This document shows, one piece after another, positions 46,656-55,602 of a stretch of DNA of 64,000 nt. How positions within the stretch are numbered: position 1 is the stretch's first letter; each line of letters starts with the position of its first letter. Where the stretch lies: the NCBI GenBank assembly GCA_902778055.1, contig CACYWL010000001.1, positions 1-64,000 of the forward strand, read 5' to 3'. This stretch comes from an uncultured Eubacteriales bacterium (GTDB lineage Bacteria; Bacillota; Clostridia; Christensenellales; Aristaeellaceae). Under the pieces are notes generated by a model. It worked only from the letters and a program-made list of their open reading frames with translations, was not told where the DNA came from and did not search any database. The position numbers and the translations under genes were made by a program.

Positions 46656-46691
46656 TTCAAAAGGGGCAGACAGGAGAAGACCCGTCTGCCC
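46656..46691 (-). terminator. Intercistronic terminator-like hairpin before the GH13 gene
   Basis: GGGCAGAC (46664-46671) with GTCTGCCC (46684-46691); on the minus strand followed by CCTTTTG. It lies between the permease and the GH13 gene and may reduce downstream expression. Confidence 0.65.
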
Positions 46692-46712
46692 GATGGATGC
46701 CGTTAGAAGGCT

Positions 46713-47612
46713 TTATTTGATGGAACCGTCCACCATGCCCTGGATGATGTACTTCTGCGCGAACAGGTACAGGATGATGATCGGCAGCATGGCCAGCAGG
46801 GTGGAGGTCATGATCAGGTGCCACTGCTTGACATAGGCACCGTTGAAGCCCTGCACAGCCAGCGGGATGGTCCGGATGTTGCCGCTTGCACCCAGCACCA
46901 GCAGGGGCAGCAGATAGTCATTCCAGATCCACAGGCCGTTGAGCACCAGCACGGTCACGAACACGGGCTGGAGCAGGGGCAGAACGATGCGGAAGAAGGT
47001 GCCCGCCCGGGAGCAGCCGTCGATATCCGCCGCTTCCTCCAGCTCCAGGGGCACGCCCTTGATGAAGCCGTGGAAGATAAAGATGGACATGGCTTCGCCG
47101 AAGCCCAGGTAGGCGAAGATGATGCCCTGATAGGAACGGAGCATCGGAATATGCAGGAAATCTCCCACCGTGCGGAACCAGGTCAGCAGGGGGAACATGA
47201 CCACCTGAAAGGGGATGACCATGGCCGCCACATAGCACATAAAGATGATATTGGACCACCGGGTCTTATTCCGCACCAGTACCCAGGCCGCCATGGAGGA
47301 GAAGATGGAGATCACCGCCAGGGAGATCACCGTGATGATCACGGAATCCCGCAGGGCGGAAAGAAAATTGAAGGTCGGATTGTTCCAGATTTCTGTCACG
47401 TTGGTCCAGAACTGTCCCAGACTCGTGGGCAGGCCGACGGGCTGATTGATGATGTCCGCGTTCGTGCGCATCGAGTTGAAGATCACGATGATAAAGGGCA
47501 TCATGAAGAGCAGGAACAGCAGGAAGGTCAGAATTTCCAGCGCGATCTGCCTTCCCTTGTGGGGATGAGAGCCGGCCATCCGCTCGATGGGGGCTGCAGC
47601 CTGCTTTGCCAT
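46713..47612 (-). CDS. Carbohydrate ABC transporter permease (MalG type)
   Basis: 299 residues with six TM helices. The EAA loop ELEEAADIDGCSRAGTFFRIVLPLL that docks the ATPase is present. Pairs with the upstream permease (TAATG overlap of stop and start). Imports an oligosaccharide delivered by the binding protein at 48637; the GH13 gene downstream points to alpha-glucosides. No ATPase gene is linked, so an MsmK-like shared ATPase must exist elsewhere. Confidence 0.92.
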   Translation of the reverse strand: MAKQAAAPIERMAGSHPHKGRQIALEILTFLLFLLFMMPFIIVIFNSMRTNADIINQPVGLPTSLGQFWTNVTEIWNNPTFNFLSALRDSVIITVISLAVISIFSSMAAWVLVRNKTRWSNIIFMCYVAAMVIPFQVVMFPLLTWFRTVGDFLHIPMLRSYQGIIFAYLGFGEAMSIFIFHGFIKGVPLELEEAADIDGCSRAGTFFRIVLPLLQPVFVTVLVLNGLWIWNDYLLPLLVLGASGNIRTIPLAVQGFNGAYVKQWHLIMTSTLLAMLPIIILYLFAQKYIIQGMVDGSIK

Positions 47613-48511
47613 TACGCCTCCACCTCCTTCGACTTGTTGTAGGAGACCTGGATGATCGAGAAGATCGTCAGCACCACGAAGAAGATCACGGCCTTCGCCT
47701 GACCCAGAGCCATGTTGTTATACTTGAAGGCGGTCTGATAGATATTCAGCGCCAGCAGCTCGGAGGCCTGCACCGGCTTATTCATGAACATGGAGACCGG
47801 CCCGCCGTTGGTCAGGGCCACGTTGACGTCGTACATCTTGAAGGAGTTGGTCAGCGTCAGGAACAGCGAAATCGTGAAGGCGTTGGCCATCAGCGGGATC
47901 TGAATCCGGGTCACCCGGGTCCAGTAGGTCGCTCCGTCCACCTCCGCCGCCTCCAGGACGGATTTGGAGATGCCCTGAATGGAGGCCACGTAGATCAGCA
48001 TGATGTAACCGGCATACTGCCAGGTGTTCACGGTTACCATGGTACCCATGACCGTGTCCTTATTGGTCAGCAGGGATTTGCTCAGCGCGGCCCAGCCCAG
48101 AGACTGGCCGATGGAGGGCAGAATGTTGGAGAAAATGAACTGCCAGACCAGACCCAGCACGATTCCGCCGATCAGGTTCGGAACAAAGAAACCGGCCCGG
48201 TAGATGTTCCGGCCGCGAATCTCGCTCGTCACCAGCAGGGAGATCACGAAGGCCACCACGTTGACCGTGATGATGTTCAGCACGGTGAAGAGCAGCGTGA
48301 CCAGGAAGGAATGCAGGAAACCCGCATCCTGAAATATGGCGGCGTAGTTTTCAAAGCCGACCATTTTGCTGGCCGCGCCGGTGCCCTGCCAGTCCGTGAA
48401 GGAATAATAGATACCGAAGATAAAGGGAATGATGATCACCATCAGGAAGGCGATCAGAGTTGGCAGAAGAAACAGAATCTCTGTCAGCTTCCGCTTTTGT
48501 CTGCTGGTCAT
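47612..48511 (-). CDS. Carbohydrate ABC transporter permease (MalF type)
   Basis: 299 residues from ATG 48511, which has GGGAGG 6 bp upstream; an earlier ATG at 48544 lacks an RBS. Six TM helices; EAA loop VLEAAEVDGATYWTRVTRIQIPLM. Couples by 1-bp overlap to the MalG-type gene. A hairpin with a T run separates it from the binding-protein gene. Confidence 0.92.
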   Translation of the reverse strand: MTSRQKRKLTEILFLLPTLIAFLMVIIIPFIFGIYYSFTDWQGTGAASKMVGFENYAAIFQDAGFLHSFLVTLLFTVLNIITVNVVAFVISLLVTSEIRGRNIYRAGFFVPNLIGGIVLGLVWQFIFSNILPSIGQSLGWAALSKSLLTNKDTVMGTMVTVNTWQYAGYIMLIYVASIQGISKSVLEAAEVDGATYWTRVTRIQIPLMANAFTISLFLTLTNSFKMYDVNVALTNGGPVSMFMNKPVQASELLALNIYQTAFKYNNMALGQAKAVIFFVVLTIFSIIQVSYNKSKEVEA

Positions 48512-48573
48512 GGAATTCCTCCCATTCGGCGCAGTGCGCGCCACTTAATCGCCGGGGAAACCCGACATACATG

Positions 48574-48620
48574 AAAAGAGGGGACGGCCTCCGAAGAGGA
48601 ACCTCCGTCAGCCGTCCCCT
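48574..48620 (-). terminator. Attenuator-like hairpin between binding-protein and permease genes
   Basis: AGGGGACGGC (48579-48588) pairs with GCCGTCCCCT (48611-48620), 10 bp perfect, with a smaller inner CCTC/GAGG stem. On the minus strand it is followed by CTTTTC. It would limit transcription into the permeases relative to the binding protein. Confidence 0.75.
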
Positions 48621-48636
48621 GATCCACCGGATGAAA

Positions 48637-49869
48637 TTACTTGGCGATGCCCGCGATGGCTTCGATCATCATGGCCTCGAAGGTATCGACGTCGATGGCG
48701 CCGGAGGCCAGCAGCTCATAGATCGGGCCCAGGGTGCCCATGCCGAAGCCGTCCGGGAGCTTGTACTGCTGCCAGTCATAGGTCTTGCCGGCGGCGTTCC
48801 ACTCCATGACGCTCTTGGACAGGGGCGTGGCGGGAGCAATGGTCACATTGGTGAAGGCAGGCACCATGGCCGCTTCGTTCACCATGTAGTTGGCACCTTC
48901 TTCAGAGGTGGCCAGGAAGTTCAGATAGGCCAGGGCTTCGTCCTTGTTGCCGTTCTCGTTGACGACGTACCAGGACGGAGGATTGACCAGGATGCCGTCG
49001 GTGTCCTCATGCAGGAAGGCATGGGGCGCATAGGCGATTTCGAAATCAGGATTCAGAGCGGCCAGGCTGGGATCCATCCAGTTGCCCTGATGATAGAAGG
49101 CGGCTTTGCCGTTGGCGAAAGCGGCCAGCTGGCTGTCCTGGGTGCCGTTGATCAGCATGTCGGGATCGCTGTACTTGAAGAGCAGCGCGACATACTGGCA
49201 GTACTGATGGAAGCGCTCCGGATCCACCTTGCCGGCCAGCACCTGGTCGATGTAGGTGGTGTCATTGCGCTCGTTGCCGACGGTCAGGTAGACGTTGAAG
49301 TTGTGCAGACCGGTCACCCAGGTCATGCCGGGCACGGTGCCGGCGACCATGGACACGACCATGTCCAGACCCAGCTCTTCCTTCATGCTGTCCAGCTTCT
49401 CGAAAGCGGCGGCATAGGCGTCATAGTTGGTCAGGGTCGCGGGATCAATGCCGGCCTTGTCCAGGATGGACTTGTTGTAGGCCAGACCGTAGCCTTCCAC
49501 GGCGACGGGGAAGCCGACGACCTTGTCGCCGTCCATGTAGGCGGCGGCGGTGTACTTCGTCCACTCGGCGCCGGCCTGATCGGCGATCTTGTCCTTCCAG
49601 AGCTCATAGCTGCTGGGGCCTTCGATGACCCAGATGTCAGGCTCACGGCCGGACTGCATTTCAGCCTTCAGCACGGTGTTGTAGTCAGAGGAACCGCCGC
49701 CGGTGATGACCTTCACCGGAACGCCGGTCTTCTCTTCATACAGCTTGGCGAAAGCTTCCATCTGGGAAGTGATTTCCACCTTGTTCTGGCAGATGACAAT
49801 ATCCGCCAGGGCGCTCATGCTGACGAGCAGCATGGCCAGTGTCAAAACGACAGCAACCAGTTTCTTCAT
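48637..49869 (-). CDS. Extracellular sugar-binding protein of ABC transporter
   Basis: 410 residues, family 1 solute-binding fold. Export signal MKKLVAVVLTLAMLLVSMSA with cleavage predicted after ALA; there is no lipobox cysteine (the first Cys follows VI, not G/A/S). Body motifs GREPDIWVIEG, GFPVAVEGYGLAYNKSILDKAGI and AAFANGKAAFYHQGNW fit maltodextrin/oligosaccharide binders. ATG 49869 with GGAGG 8 bp upstream. First gene of the operon, with an operator-bearing promoter. How it is retained at the surface without a lipid anchor is unclear. Confidence 0.9.
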   Translation of the reverse strand: MKKLVAVVLTLAMLLVSMSALADIVICQNKVEITSQMEAFAKLYEEKTGVPVKVITGGGSSDYNTVLKAEMQSGREPDIWVIEGPSSYELWKDKIADQAGAEWTKYTAAAYMDGDKVVGFPVAVEGYGLAYNKSILDKAGIDPATLTNYDAYAAAFEKLDSMKEELGLDMVVSMVAGTVPGMTWVTGLHNFNVYLTVGNERNDTTYIDQVLAGKVDPERFHQYCQYVALLFKYSDPDMLINGTQDSQLAAFANGKAAFYHQGNWMDPSLAALNPDFEIAYAPHAFLHEDTDGILVNPPSWYVVNENGNKDEALAYLNFLATSEEGANYMVNEAAMVPAFTNVTIAPATPLSKSVMEWNAAGKTYDWQQYKLPDGFGMGTLGPIYELLASGAIDVDTFEAMMIEAIAGIAK

Positions 49870-49972
49870 AGAGATTTCCTCCACAAAAAAATTTTATTAA
49901 ACGGGCAGAGCCCGAATAATACACATCCGAAAATGAAAAGGGAGTTTTCTTTTGCTTCTCTTTCCGGGACAC

Positions 49973-50001
49973 ACTCTAACATATTTAAAACGTTTTTGCA
50001 A
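49973..50001 (-). promoter_or_regulatory. Promoter with LacI-type operator for the first sugar ABC operon
   Basis: Minus strand TTGCAA (50001-49996), 17 bp spacer, TAGAGT (49978-49973). A perfect palindrome AAAACGTTTT (49987-49996) fills the upstream half of the spacer, as expected for a LacI-family repressor site. No LacI gene lies in the window. Confidence 0.6.
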
Positions 50002-50067
50002 TCCGTTTTTTCCCAAAATAGAAAGAAATTAATCCAAATGTAACAAACAGGGGAGAAACAAGGACGG

Positions 50068-51912
50068 TCAGAAACGATGAAGCAGCCAGCGGAATCCGCC
50101 CGCGGGAACCCGGACTGCGCCGGCATCCGATTCGGAACCGTCCATCAAATCTGCATACTGCTTCGGATCCTTCAACAGGGCGGTCAGGTCCGTATCGGTG
50201 AAGTTGTACAGGGCCAGCAGCTGCTCTTTGTCATAGTACCTGCCGAGACCGAGAATCCGGTCGTCCCCGGTATCCAGCAGCCAGGTATCCGCCGCGGTAT
50301 CGAAGACGGGGTGATCCTGCCGGAGGGTCTCCAGCCGGCGAAGCAGGCCAAAGACGTGACCCTCCGGCGTATCCGGATTCCGGCGCAGGGCGGCCTTTTC
50401 CCAGTTCAGGTTTCCGCGGTGAAGATACCGGCTGTCCTCCCTTTTCAGCGGATCGTCATGGTAGGTCTGATCGTTCTCCTGGGCGATTTCATCCCCGCTG
50501 TAGAGGACGGGGATCCCGCTGAGGCTGAACATGAAGGCGTGGAGCATGATATCCTTTGTCAGCGCCATACGGAGGGCCTCCGGATCCTCCGCCTGCCGGG
50601 CGGACTCCACGCCGCAGAGGGAGGCTGTTGTTCCGCAGAGACGGGCGTCCCCCAGACGGGGATCATCGTTGTAGAGCTCCCCCCGGGCCGGACTCCCGGG
50701 CCACTTTCCGGTGAGATAATCATTCAGATACTTCTTGTGAGGCACCTCCATCTGGCCGAACTGGCGGAGAAAATCATAGTCCAGCCCCCAGCCGATGTCA
50801 TCGTGGCAGCGGAGATAATTCAGGAAGGTATACTCCCGGGGCAGGGAGAACACCTGCCGAAGCTGATGCGCCAGAAGGCGGACATCCCGGGTGGCCACGG
50901 TATGCCAGAGCGTGGCCATGGTGGTCACGTTATAGAGCAGATGGCATTCGGGCTTTTCCACCGTGCCGAAATAGGGGACGACGCGGCTGGGCTCCATGAC
51001 CACTTCTCCCAGCAGCAGGGTTCCGGGACAGACAATCTCGCAGACCATGCGCATCATCCGAACCAGGGTATGCACCTGGGGCAGATTCCGACAGTTGGTT
51101 CCCAGCGCCTTCCAGATGTAGGGAACGGCGTCCAGCCGGATCACGTCGATACCGTGGTTGCAGAGGAAAAGCATGTTTTCCGTCATCTCACGGAATACGG
51201 TGGGGTTGGCGTAATTCAGATCCCACTGATAGGGATAGAAGGTGGTCATGACTACCTTTCCGGCCGCTTCGCACCAGGTGAAATTTCCGGGGGCCGTTGT
51301 AGGGAAGACCTGGGGAACCGTCTGCTCAAAGGCATTCGGAATGGTCCAGCTGTCATAGAAGAAATACCGGTCCTGATACTCCTTTTCTCCGGCCCGGGCG
51401 CGGCGGGCCCATTCATGATCCTCACTCGTATGGTTCATGACGAAGTCCAGACAGACGGCGATGCCCCGCCGATGACAGGCTTCGGTCAGTTCCGCCAGAT
51501 CCTCCATGGTGCCCAGCTCCGGCTGCACCTTTCGGAAATCGCTGACGGCGTAACCGCCGTCGCTGCGGCCCTCCGGGCTTTCCAGCAGGGGCATCAGATG
51601 AAGATAATTCACCCCGCACTCGGAGATGTAGCTCAGCTTTTCCAGCACACCGCGCAGATTGCCGGCAAAGGCGCTCACATACATCAGCATCCCCGTCATG
51701 CTGTGCCCCTTATACCAGGCGGAATCGGCCTCCCGCCGCCGGTCCAGCACCTTCAGGGCTTCGGGGCGCTCCAGCCAGAGCCGGTACAGCATCTCTCCGA
51801 AAAGCTCCCAGGACTTCAGATCCCGGTGATACAGCCCATCATAGAGCCGGCGAAGCTCTTCCTCATGACGCGAGAAGCGGGCTGCAAACTCCCTGTTCCA
51901 TTCAGTTTTCAT
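50068..51912 (-). CDS. GH13 amylosucrase-type enzyme
   Basis: 614 residues. N-terminal helical domain, then a GH13_4-like barrel: DGGYAVSDFRKVQPELG, DFVMNHTSEDHEWA, WDLNYANPTVFREM. Nucleophile Asp261 (IRLDAVPYIWK), acid Glu303 (LLGEVV), stabiliser Asp371 in CHDDIGWG. These match amylosucrase or sucrose hydrolase, which build alpha-glucan from sucrose or hydrolyse it. No export signal. ATG 51912; RBS AAAGGAGAATC. Divergent promoter shared with the UlaG-like gene. Related glucan-forming activity would feed the phosphorylase at 39913; that is inference. Confidence 0.88.
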   Translation of the reverse strand: MKTEWNREFAARFSRHEEELRRLYDGLYHRDLKSWELFGEMLYRLWLERPEALKVLDRRREADSAWYKGHSMTGMLMYVSAFAGNLRGVLEKLSYISECGVNYLHLMPLLESPEGRSDGGYAVSDFRKVQPELGTMEDLAELTEACHRRGIAVCLDFVMNHTSEDHEWARRARAGEKEYQDRYFFYDSWTIPNAFEQTVPQVFPTTAPGNFTWCEAAGKVVMTTFYPYQWDLNYANPTVFREMTENMLFLCNHGIDVIRLDAVPYIWKALGTNCRNLPQVHTLVRMMRMVCEIVCPGTLLLGEVVMEPSRVVPYFGTVEKPECHLLYNVTTMATLWHTVATRDVRLLAHQLRQVFSLPREYTFLNYLRCHDDIGWGLDYDFLRQFGQMEVPHKKYLNDYLTGKWPGSPARGELYNDDPRLGDARLCGTTASLCGVESARQAEDPEALRMALTKDIMLHAFMFSLSGIPVLYSGDEIAQENDQTYHDDPLKREDSRYLHRGNLNWEKAALRRNPDTPEGHVFGLLRRLETLRQDHPVFDTAADTWLLDTGDDRILGLGRYYDKEQLLALYNFTDTDLTALLKDPKQYADLMDGSESDAGAVRVPAGGFRWLLHRF

Positions 51913-52017
51913 TCCGTTGATTCTCCTTTGAAGCCGATCGGTTTCGGTTCAGCACTGAGAGATCCGGGAAGGCCGCTGACTGAACAGCCTGCTTCCGCGG
52001 ATGGTTTCCTGTATCTT

Positions 52018-52046
52018 ATTCTATTCGGAGAAAACGGTTCGGTCAA
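52018..52046 (-). promoter_or_regulatory. Promoter of the amylosucrase-type gene
   Basis: Minus strand TTGACC (52046-52041), 17 bp spacer, TAGAAT (52023-52018). Back to back with the plus-strand promoter 17 bp away. Confidence 0.7.
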
Positions 52047-52062
52047 GTATTTCATTCAGCAA

Positions 52063-52091
52063 TTGACGGGCAGTGGGGGGAATGGTAGAAT
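52063..52091 (+). promoter_or_regulatory. Promoter of the UlaG-like/GH9 operon
   Basis: TTGACG (52063-52068), 17 bp spacer, TAGAAT (52086-52091). Divergent to the amylosucrase promoter, with an almost identical -35/-10 pair. Confidence 0.75.
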
Positions 52092-52159
52092 GCACTCAAC
52101 GTTTGCAGGACAGGGCGGAGAATTCCTGTATCCGGGAAACATTTCAGGAGGAAAAGATA

Positions 52160-52984
52160 ATGGCGGGCACGCTTATGCAGCGCTTCAGGGAGCAAAGCAA
52201 CCCAGGCGGGGAAGCCGCACTTTTATGGCTGGGACAGATGGGGCTGCTGATCAGGATCGGAAAGACGGTACTGTGCGTGGACTATTACGCTTCCGACGCG
52301 GAGAACCGTCGGGTTCCGCCGCCTATCCCGGCGGAGGAGATGGGGGGAGTTGACCTGTTTCTGGGCACCCACGACCATCTGGATCATATCGATCATGAGG
52401 CCTGGAAAACCTGGGCCCAGGTATGCCCGGAAGCCGGCTTCGTGTTTCCGGAAATGCACCGGCCGAAAATCCTGGCGGACGGGATTCCCGAAAAGAGGGC
52501 GCTGGGAATTGACGCGGGCGGAGAAATCCGGATCGGAGAAATAAGCATCCGGGCCATCGCCGCGGCCCATGAGTTTCTGGACCGCGATCTGGCGACGGGG
52601 CGGTATCCCTGCCTGCAGTACATCATCGAAGGCGGGGGCTTCCGCATCTATCACGCCGGAGATACGGTTCGCTATGAAGGGATGCTTCCCATGCTCAGGG
52701 AATTCGGACCCCTGGACGTCGCGCTTCTCCCGATCAACGGACGGGACGGGACCAGGTATCGCCGCAACTGCATCGGAAACATGACCTATCAGGAGGCGGC
52801 GGACCTGGCGGGCGAGCTGAGCCCGCGGCTGGTCATCCCGGGTCACTGGGATATGTTCGCGGACAACAGCGCGGACCCCCGGGCCTTTGCGGACTATCTG
52901 GACGCCAAATATGAGGGAAGGATTCCCTGCCTGATTCCGGAATACCTGAAGCCGATTCTGATGACAACCGAAAGCGTGCGATAA
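52160..52984 (+). CDS. UlaG-like MBL-fold hydrolase (lactonase type)
   Basis: 274 residues, metallo-beta-lactamase fold with HxHxDH at 71-76 (HDHLDH), further GHWDM, and YHAGDT as metal ligands. Resembles UlaG, L-ascorbate-6-phosphate lactonase, but no other ula gene is present. Activity on a sugar lactone or similar ester is likely. ATG 52160 has AGGAGG 8 bp upstream; the longer frame overlaps the promoter's -10. First gene of an operon with GH9 and TIM-barrel hydrolases. Confidence 0.85.
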   Translation: MAGTLMQRFREQSNPGGEAALLWLGQMGLLIRIGKTVLCVDYYASDAENRRVPPPIPAEEMGGVDLFLGTHDHLDHIDHEAWKTWAQVCPEAGFVFPEMHRPKILADGIPEKRALGIDAGGEIRIGEISIRAIAAAHEFLDRDLATGRYPCLQYIIEGGGFRIYHAGDTVRYEGMLPMLREFGPLDVALLPINGRDGTRYRRNCIGNMTYQEAADLAGELSPRLVIPGHWDMFADNSADPRAFADYLDAKYEGRIPCLIPEYLKPILMTTESVR

Positions 52985-53011
52985 GCACAGAATGCGGAGG
53001 AAGACATATTG

Positions 53012-55540
53012 ATGAAGGAACAGAAGAATGCCTTCCGGCTTGATCCCCAGCTGGGATATTTTCGAAACGAAGGCGTCAATATTATGGCCTTCGACGATAT
53101 CTATCCGGAGGGACACCAGTCCGGCGTGAGTATCCTGATGCACGGGAGACGAATTGCCACCTGCGGGGATGTCCGGTTTGAGCCCACCCCGGGACAGTGG
53201 CAGCCGATTCCGGGACAGCTGAGCCGGGAAGTGGACGAGGAGGGTCAGACCATTGTGACCCGCCTGGAATACCCCAATGAGGCCAACAATCTGAAGGGAC
53301 AGAATCCCAAGCTGTATCCCGACGCGGAGCTGAAATATACGGTTCGTGTGCGGGGGGAAGGCGAATCGGTTCTTGTTTCCGTGGACTGGGACGCGCCGGT
53401 TCCGGAAAGCCTGCAGGACCGGGTATGCTTCAATCTGGAGCTGTTTCCCGGGGCGATGTTCGGGCAGCCCTGGATCATGGACGGGCAGAACGGGGTATTT
53501 CCCCGGCAGCCGAACGGGCCGCTGCGCCGTCGGAAAAGCCTGATGCCCGAATCGGGGCATCACCGGCCGGATCCTGCCGGCGGGCCGTATGCCGACCGGA
53601 ACCTCCTGCTGGGGGACGGGAAGAGCTATAATCCCATTGCAGCGGACGACTGGATTGCCGAGCCCTACTGCACGGGGAAAAAGCTGACGGTTTGCGCGGA
53701 TGATCCCCTGACCCGGCTCACCGTTGAGTGCCTGACACCGGAGACTGAGCTGGGGCTGTATGACGGGCGGATGAACCACAATAACGGCTGGTTCGCGGTC
53801 AGCAGCGCAATTCCGGCGAGCCGGACGGAGGGCGCGCTGTGCTGGCGGATCACTCCTCATGCGGTACCGGGGTGGCGCTCTCCCTCGGTGATCCAGGTCT
53901 CCCAGGTCGGATACCATCCGGCACAGCGGAAGATGGCTGTGCTGGAGATGGATGCCGAAACGGAATGCCCCGCGGTGATGGAGCTGTACCGTCTGACGCC
54001 GGAGGGGGAGGAAAAGGCCGGAGAATATGCCGTACGTCCCTGGGGCCGGTTTCTGCGCTACCGGTACGGGAACGCGGATTTTTCCGGCTCCCGGGCGGAG
54101 GGCCTTTACCGGCTGCGCTGCGGCGACGCTGCTTCAGACCTGTTCCGGATCAGCCGGGATATTTATGACCGGGGCGTCTGGCAGCCGGTGCTTGAGTATT
54201 TCCTCCCGGTTCAGATGTGTCACATGCGGGTGAAGGAAAAATACCGGGTCTGGCACGGACTGTGCCATCATGATGACGCACGCATGGCCCCGACCGGTCT
54301 GATCCATTTTGACGGCTATGTTCAGAAGGACTCGACGCTGACCTACTTCCGGCCAGGGGATCCGGTTCCGGGACTGAACCGGGGCGGATGGCACGACGCG
54401 GGAGATTATGACCTGCGGGTGGAATCCCAGGCGGGCGAGGTCTACATCCTGTCCCTGGCCTGGGAGGAATTCCGCGTCGACTACGACGCCACCTCCATTG
54501 ACCAGGAGAATCGGACGGTGGAGATCCACCAGCCGGACGGAAAGCCGGACATCCTCCAGCAGATCGAGCACGGGCTTCTGTCCGTGGTGGGAGGCTGGAA
54601 GGCTCTGGGACGGCTTTACCGCGGAATCATCTGCAACAGCCTGCGGCAGTATGTCCTGCTGGGGGATGCCGCCGAAATGACCGACGGAGAGACGGGGAAA
54701 GGGGACGACCGCTGGGTCTTCACGGAGGATAATCCCTTCCGGGAGCTGACCACGGCCGCTCAGCTGGCGGCCGGCGCCCGGGCGATGACCGGCTTTAACG
54801 ACAGCCTGGCCCGAGAGGCTCTGGAGGCCGCGGAAACGATCTGTGCACAGATCCGGCCGGCGGAGGAGGACGTGCGCGCGCGCGGCGCGGCGATTCACGC
54901 CGCGGCGGAGCTGCTCCTGACCACCGGGAAGGAATGCTACCGGGAGATGCTGCTGCGGGAGACGGTGTTCATCGCCGGGCACATTGCGGACATCGGCTGG
55001 ATCGCCGCCCGGGTCATAACGGCTGTCGGTCGGGAGGACTTTACCCGGAGTATCCGGGCTGCCCTGCCGGAGCTGCGGGAGAAGCTCCGCAGCCAATGCT
55101 CCGAAACTCCCTACGGGATTCCCTATCGGCCCTATATCTGGGGCGCGGGCTGGGGCATTCAGGCCATGGCCTTCCGGTACTACTTTCTCCAGAAGGCTTT
55201 TCCGGACGCGCTGGACGCGGATCTGCTGGAAAACGCGCTGCATTTCGTCCTGGGCTGCCATCCGGGAAGCAATACGGCGTCCTTTGCCTCCGGAGTGGGC
55301 ACTCGGTCCGCGGTGGTGGCCTATGGGGCCAACCGGGCCGACTGGTCCTATATCCCCGGCGGCGTGATTTCCGGCACCGCGTTGATCCGGCCGGATTTCC
55401 CGGAACTGCTGGAGTATCCCTTCCTGTGGCAGCAGACAGAGTACGTGCTGGGCGGCGGATCCTCCAACTACCTTTTTCTGGTGCTGGCGGTGCGTCAGAT
55501 GAACCGGGAAAGGGAGAAGGCTCTGACGGCGGAAAAGTAA
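53012..55540 (+). CDS. Glycoside hydrolase family 9 enzyme, cytoplasmic
   Basis: 842 residues, no signal peptide. A unique ~290-residue N-terminal region, an Ig-like CelD_N-type domain (VIQVSQVGYHPAQRKMAVLE), then the GH9 (alpha/alpha)6 barrel. GWHDAGDYD holds catalytic bases Asp462 and Asp465; the acid Glu810 lies in QQTEYVLGGGSSNY. GH9 is best known for secreted cellulases; cytoplasmic members include exo-beta-glucosidases or glucosaminidases, which fits the location. ATG 53012 (GGAGG 11 bp away); a TTG at 53009 is possible. A substrate from the accompanying importers is likely. Confidence 0.9.
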   Translation: MKEQKNAFRLDPQLGYFRNEGVNIMAFDDIYPEGHQSGVSILMHGRRIATCGDVRFEPTPGQWQPIPGQLSREVDEEGQTIVTRLEYPNEANNLKGQNPKLYPDAELKYTVRVRGEGESVLVSVDWDAPVPESLQDRVCFNLELFPGAMFGQPWIMDGQNGVFPRQPNGPLRRRKSLMPESGHHRPDPAGGPYADRNLLLGDGKSYNPIAADDWIAEPYCTGKKLTVCADDPLTRLTVECLTPETELGLYDGRMNHNNGWFAVSSAIPASRTEGALCWRITPHAVPGWRSPSVIQVSQVGYHPAQRKMAVLEMDAETECPAVMELYRLTPEGEEKAGEYAVRPWGRFLRYRYGNADFSGSRAEGLYRLRCGDAASDLFRISRDIYDRGVWQPVLEYFLPVQMCHMRVKEKYRVWHGLCHHDDARMAPTGLIHFDGYVQKDSTLTYFRPGDPVPGLNRGGWHDAGDYDLRVESQAGEVYILSLAWEEFRVDYDATSIDQENRTVEIHQPDGKPDILQQIEHGLLSVVGGWKALGRLYRGIICNSLRQYVLLGDAAEMTDGETGKGDDRWVFTEDNPFRELTTAAQLAAGARAMTGFNDSLAREALEAAETICAQIRPAEEDVRARGAAIHAAAELLLTTGKECYREMLLRETVFIAGHIADIGWIAARVITAVGREDFTRSIRAALPELREKLRSQCSETPYGIPYRPYIWGAGWGIQAMAFRYYFLQKAFPDALDADLLENALHFVLGCHPGSNTASFASGVGTRSAVVAYGANRADWSYIPGGVISGTALIRPDFPELLEYPFLWQQTEYVLGGGSSNYLFLVLAVRQMNREREKALTAEK

Positions 55541-55602
55541 ATGCGAAACAATTCAGAGAACGAATAAACAAAAAAACTGTCAAATGAAAAGGAGAAAGGA
55601 AA

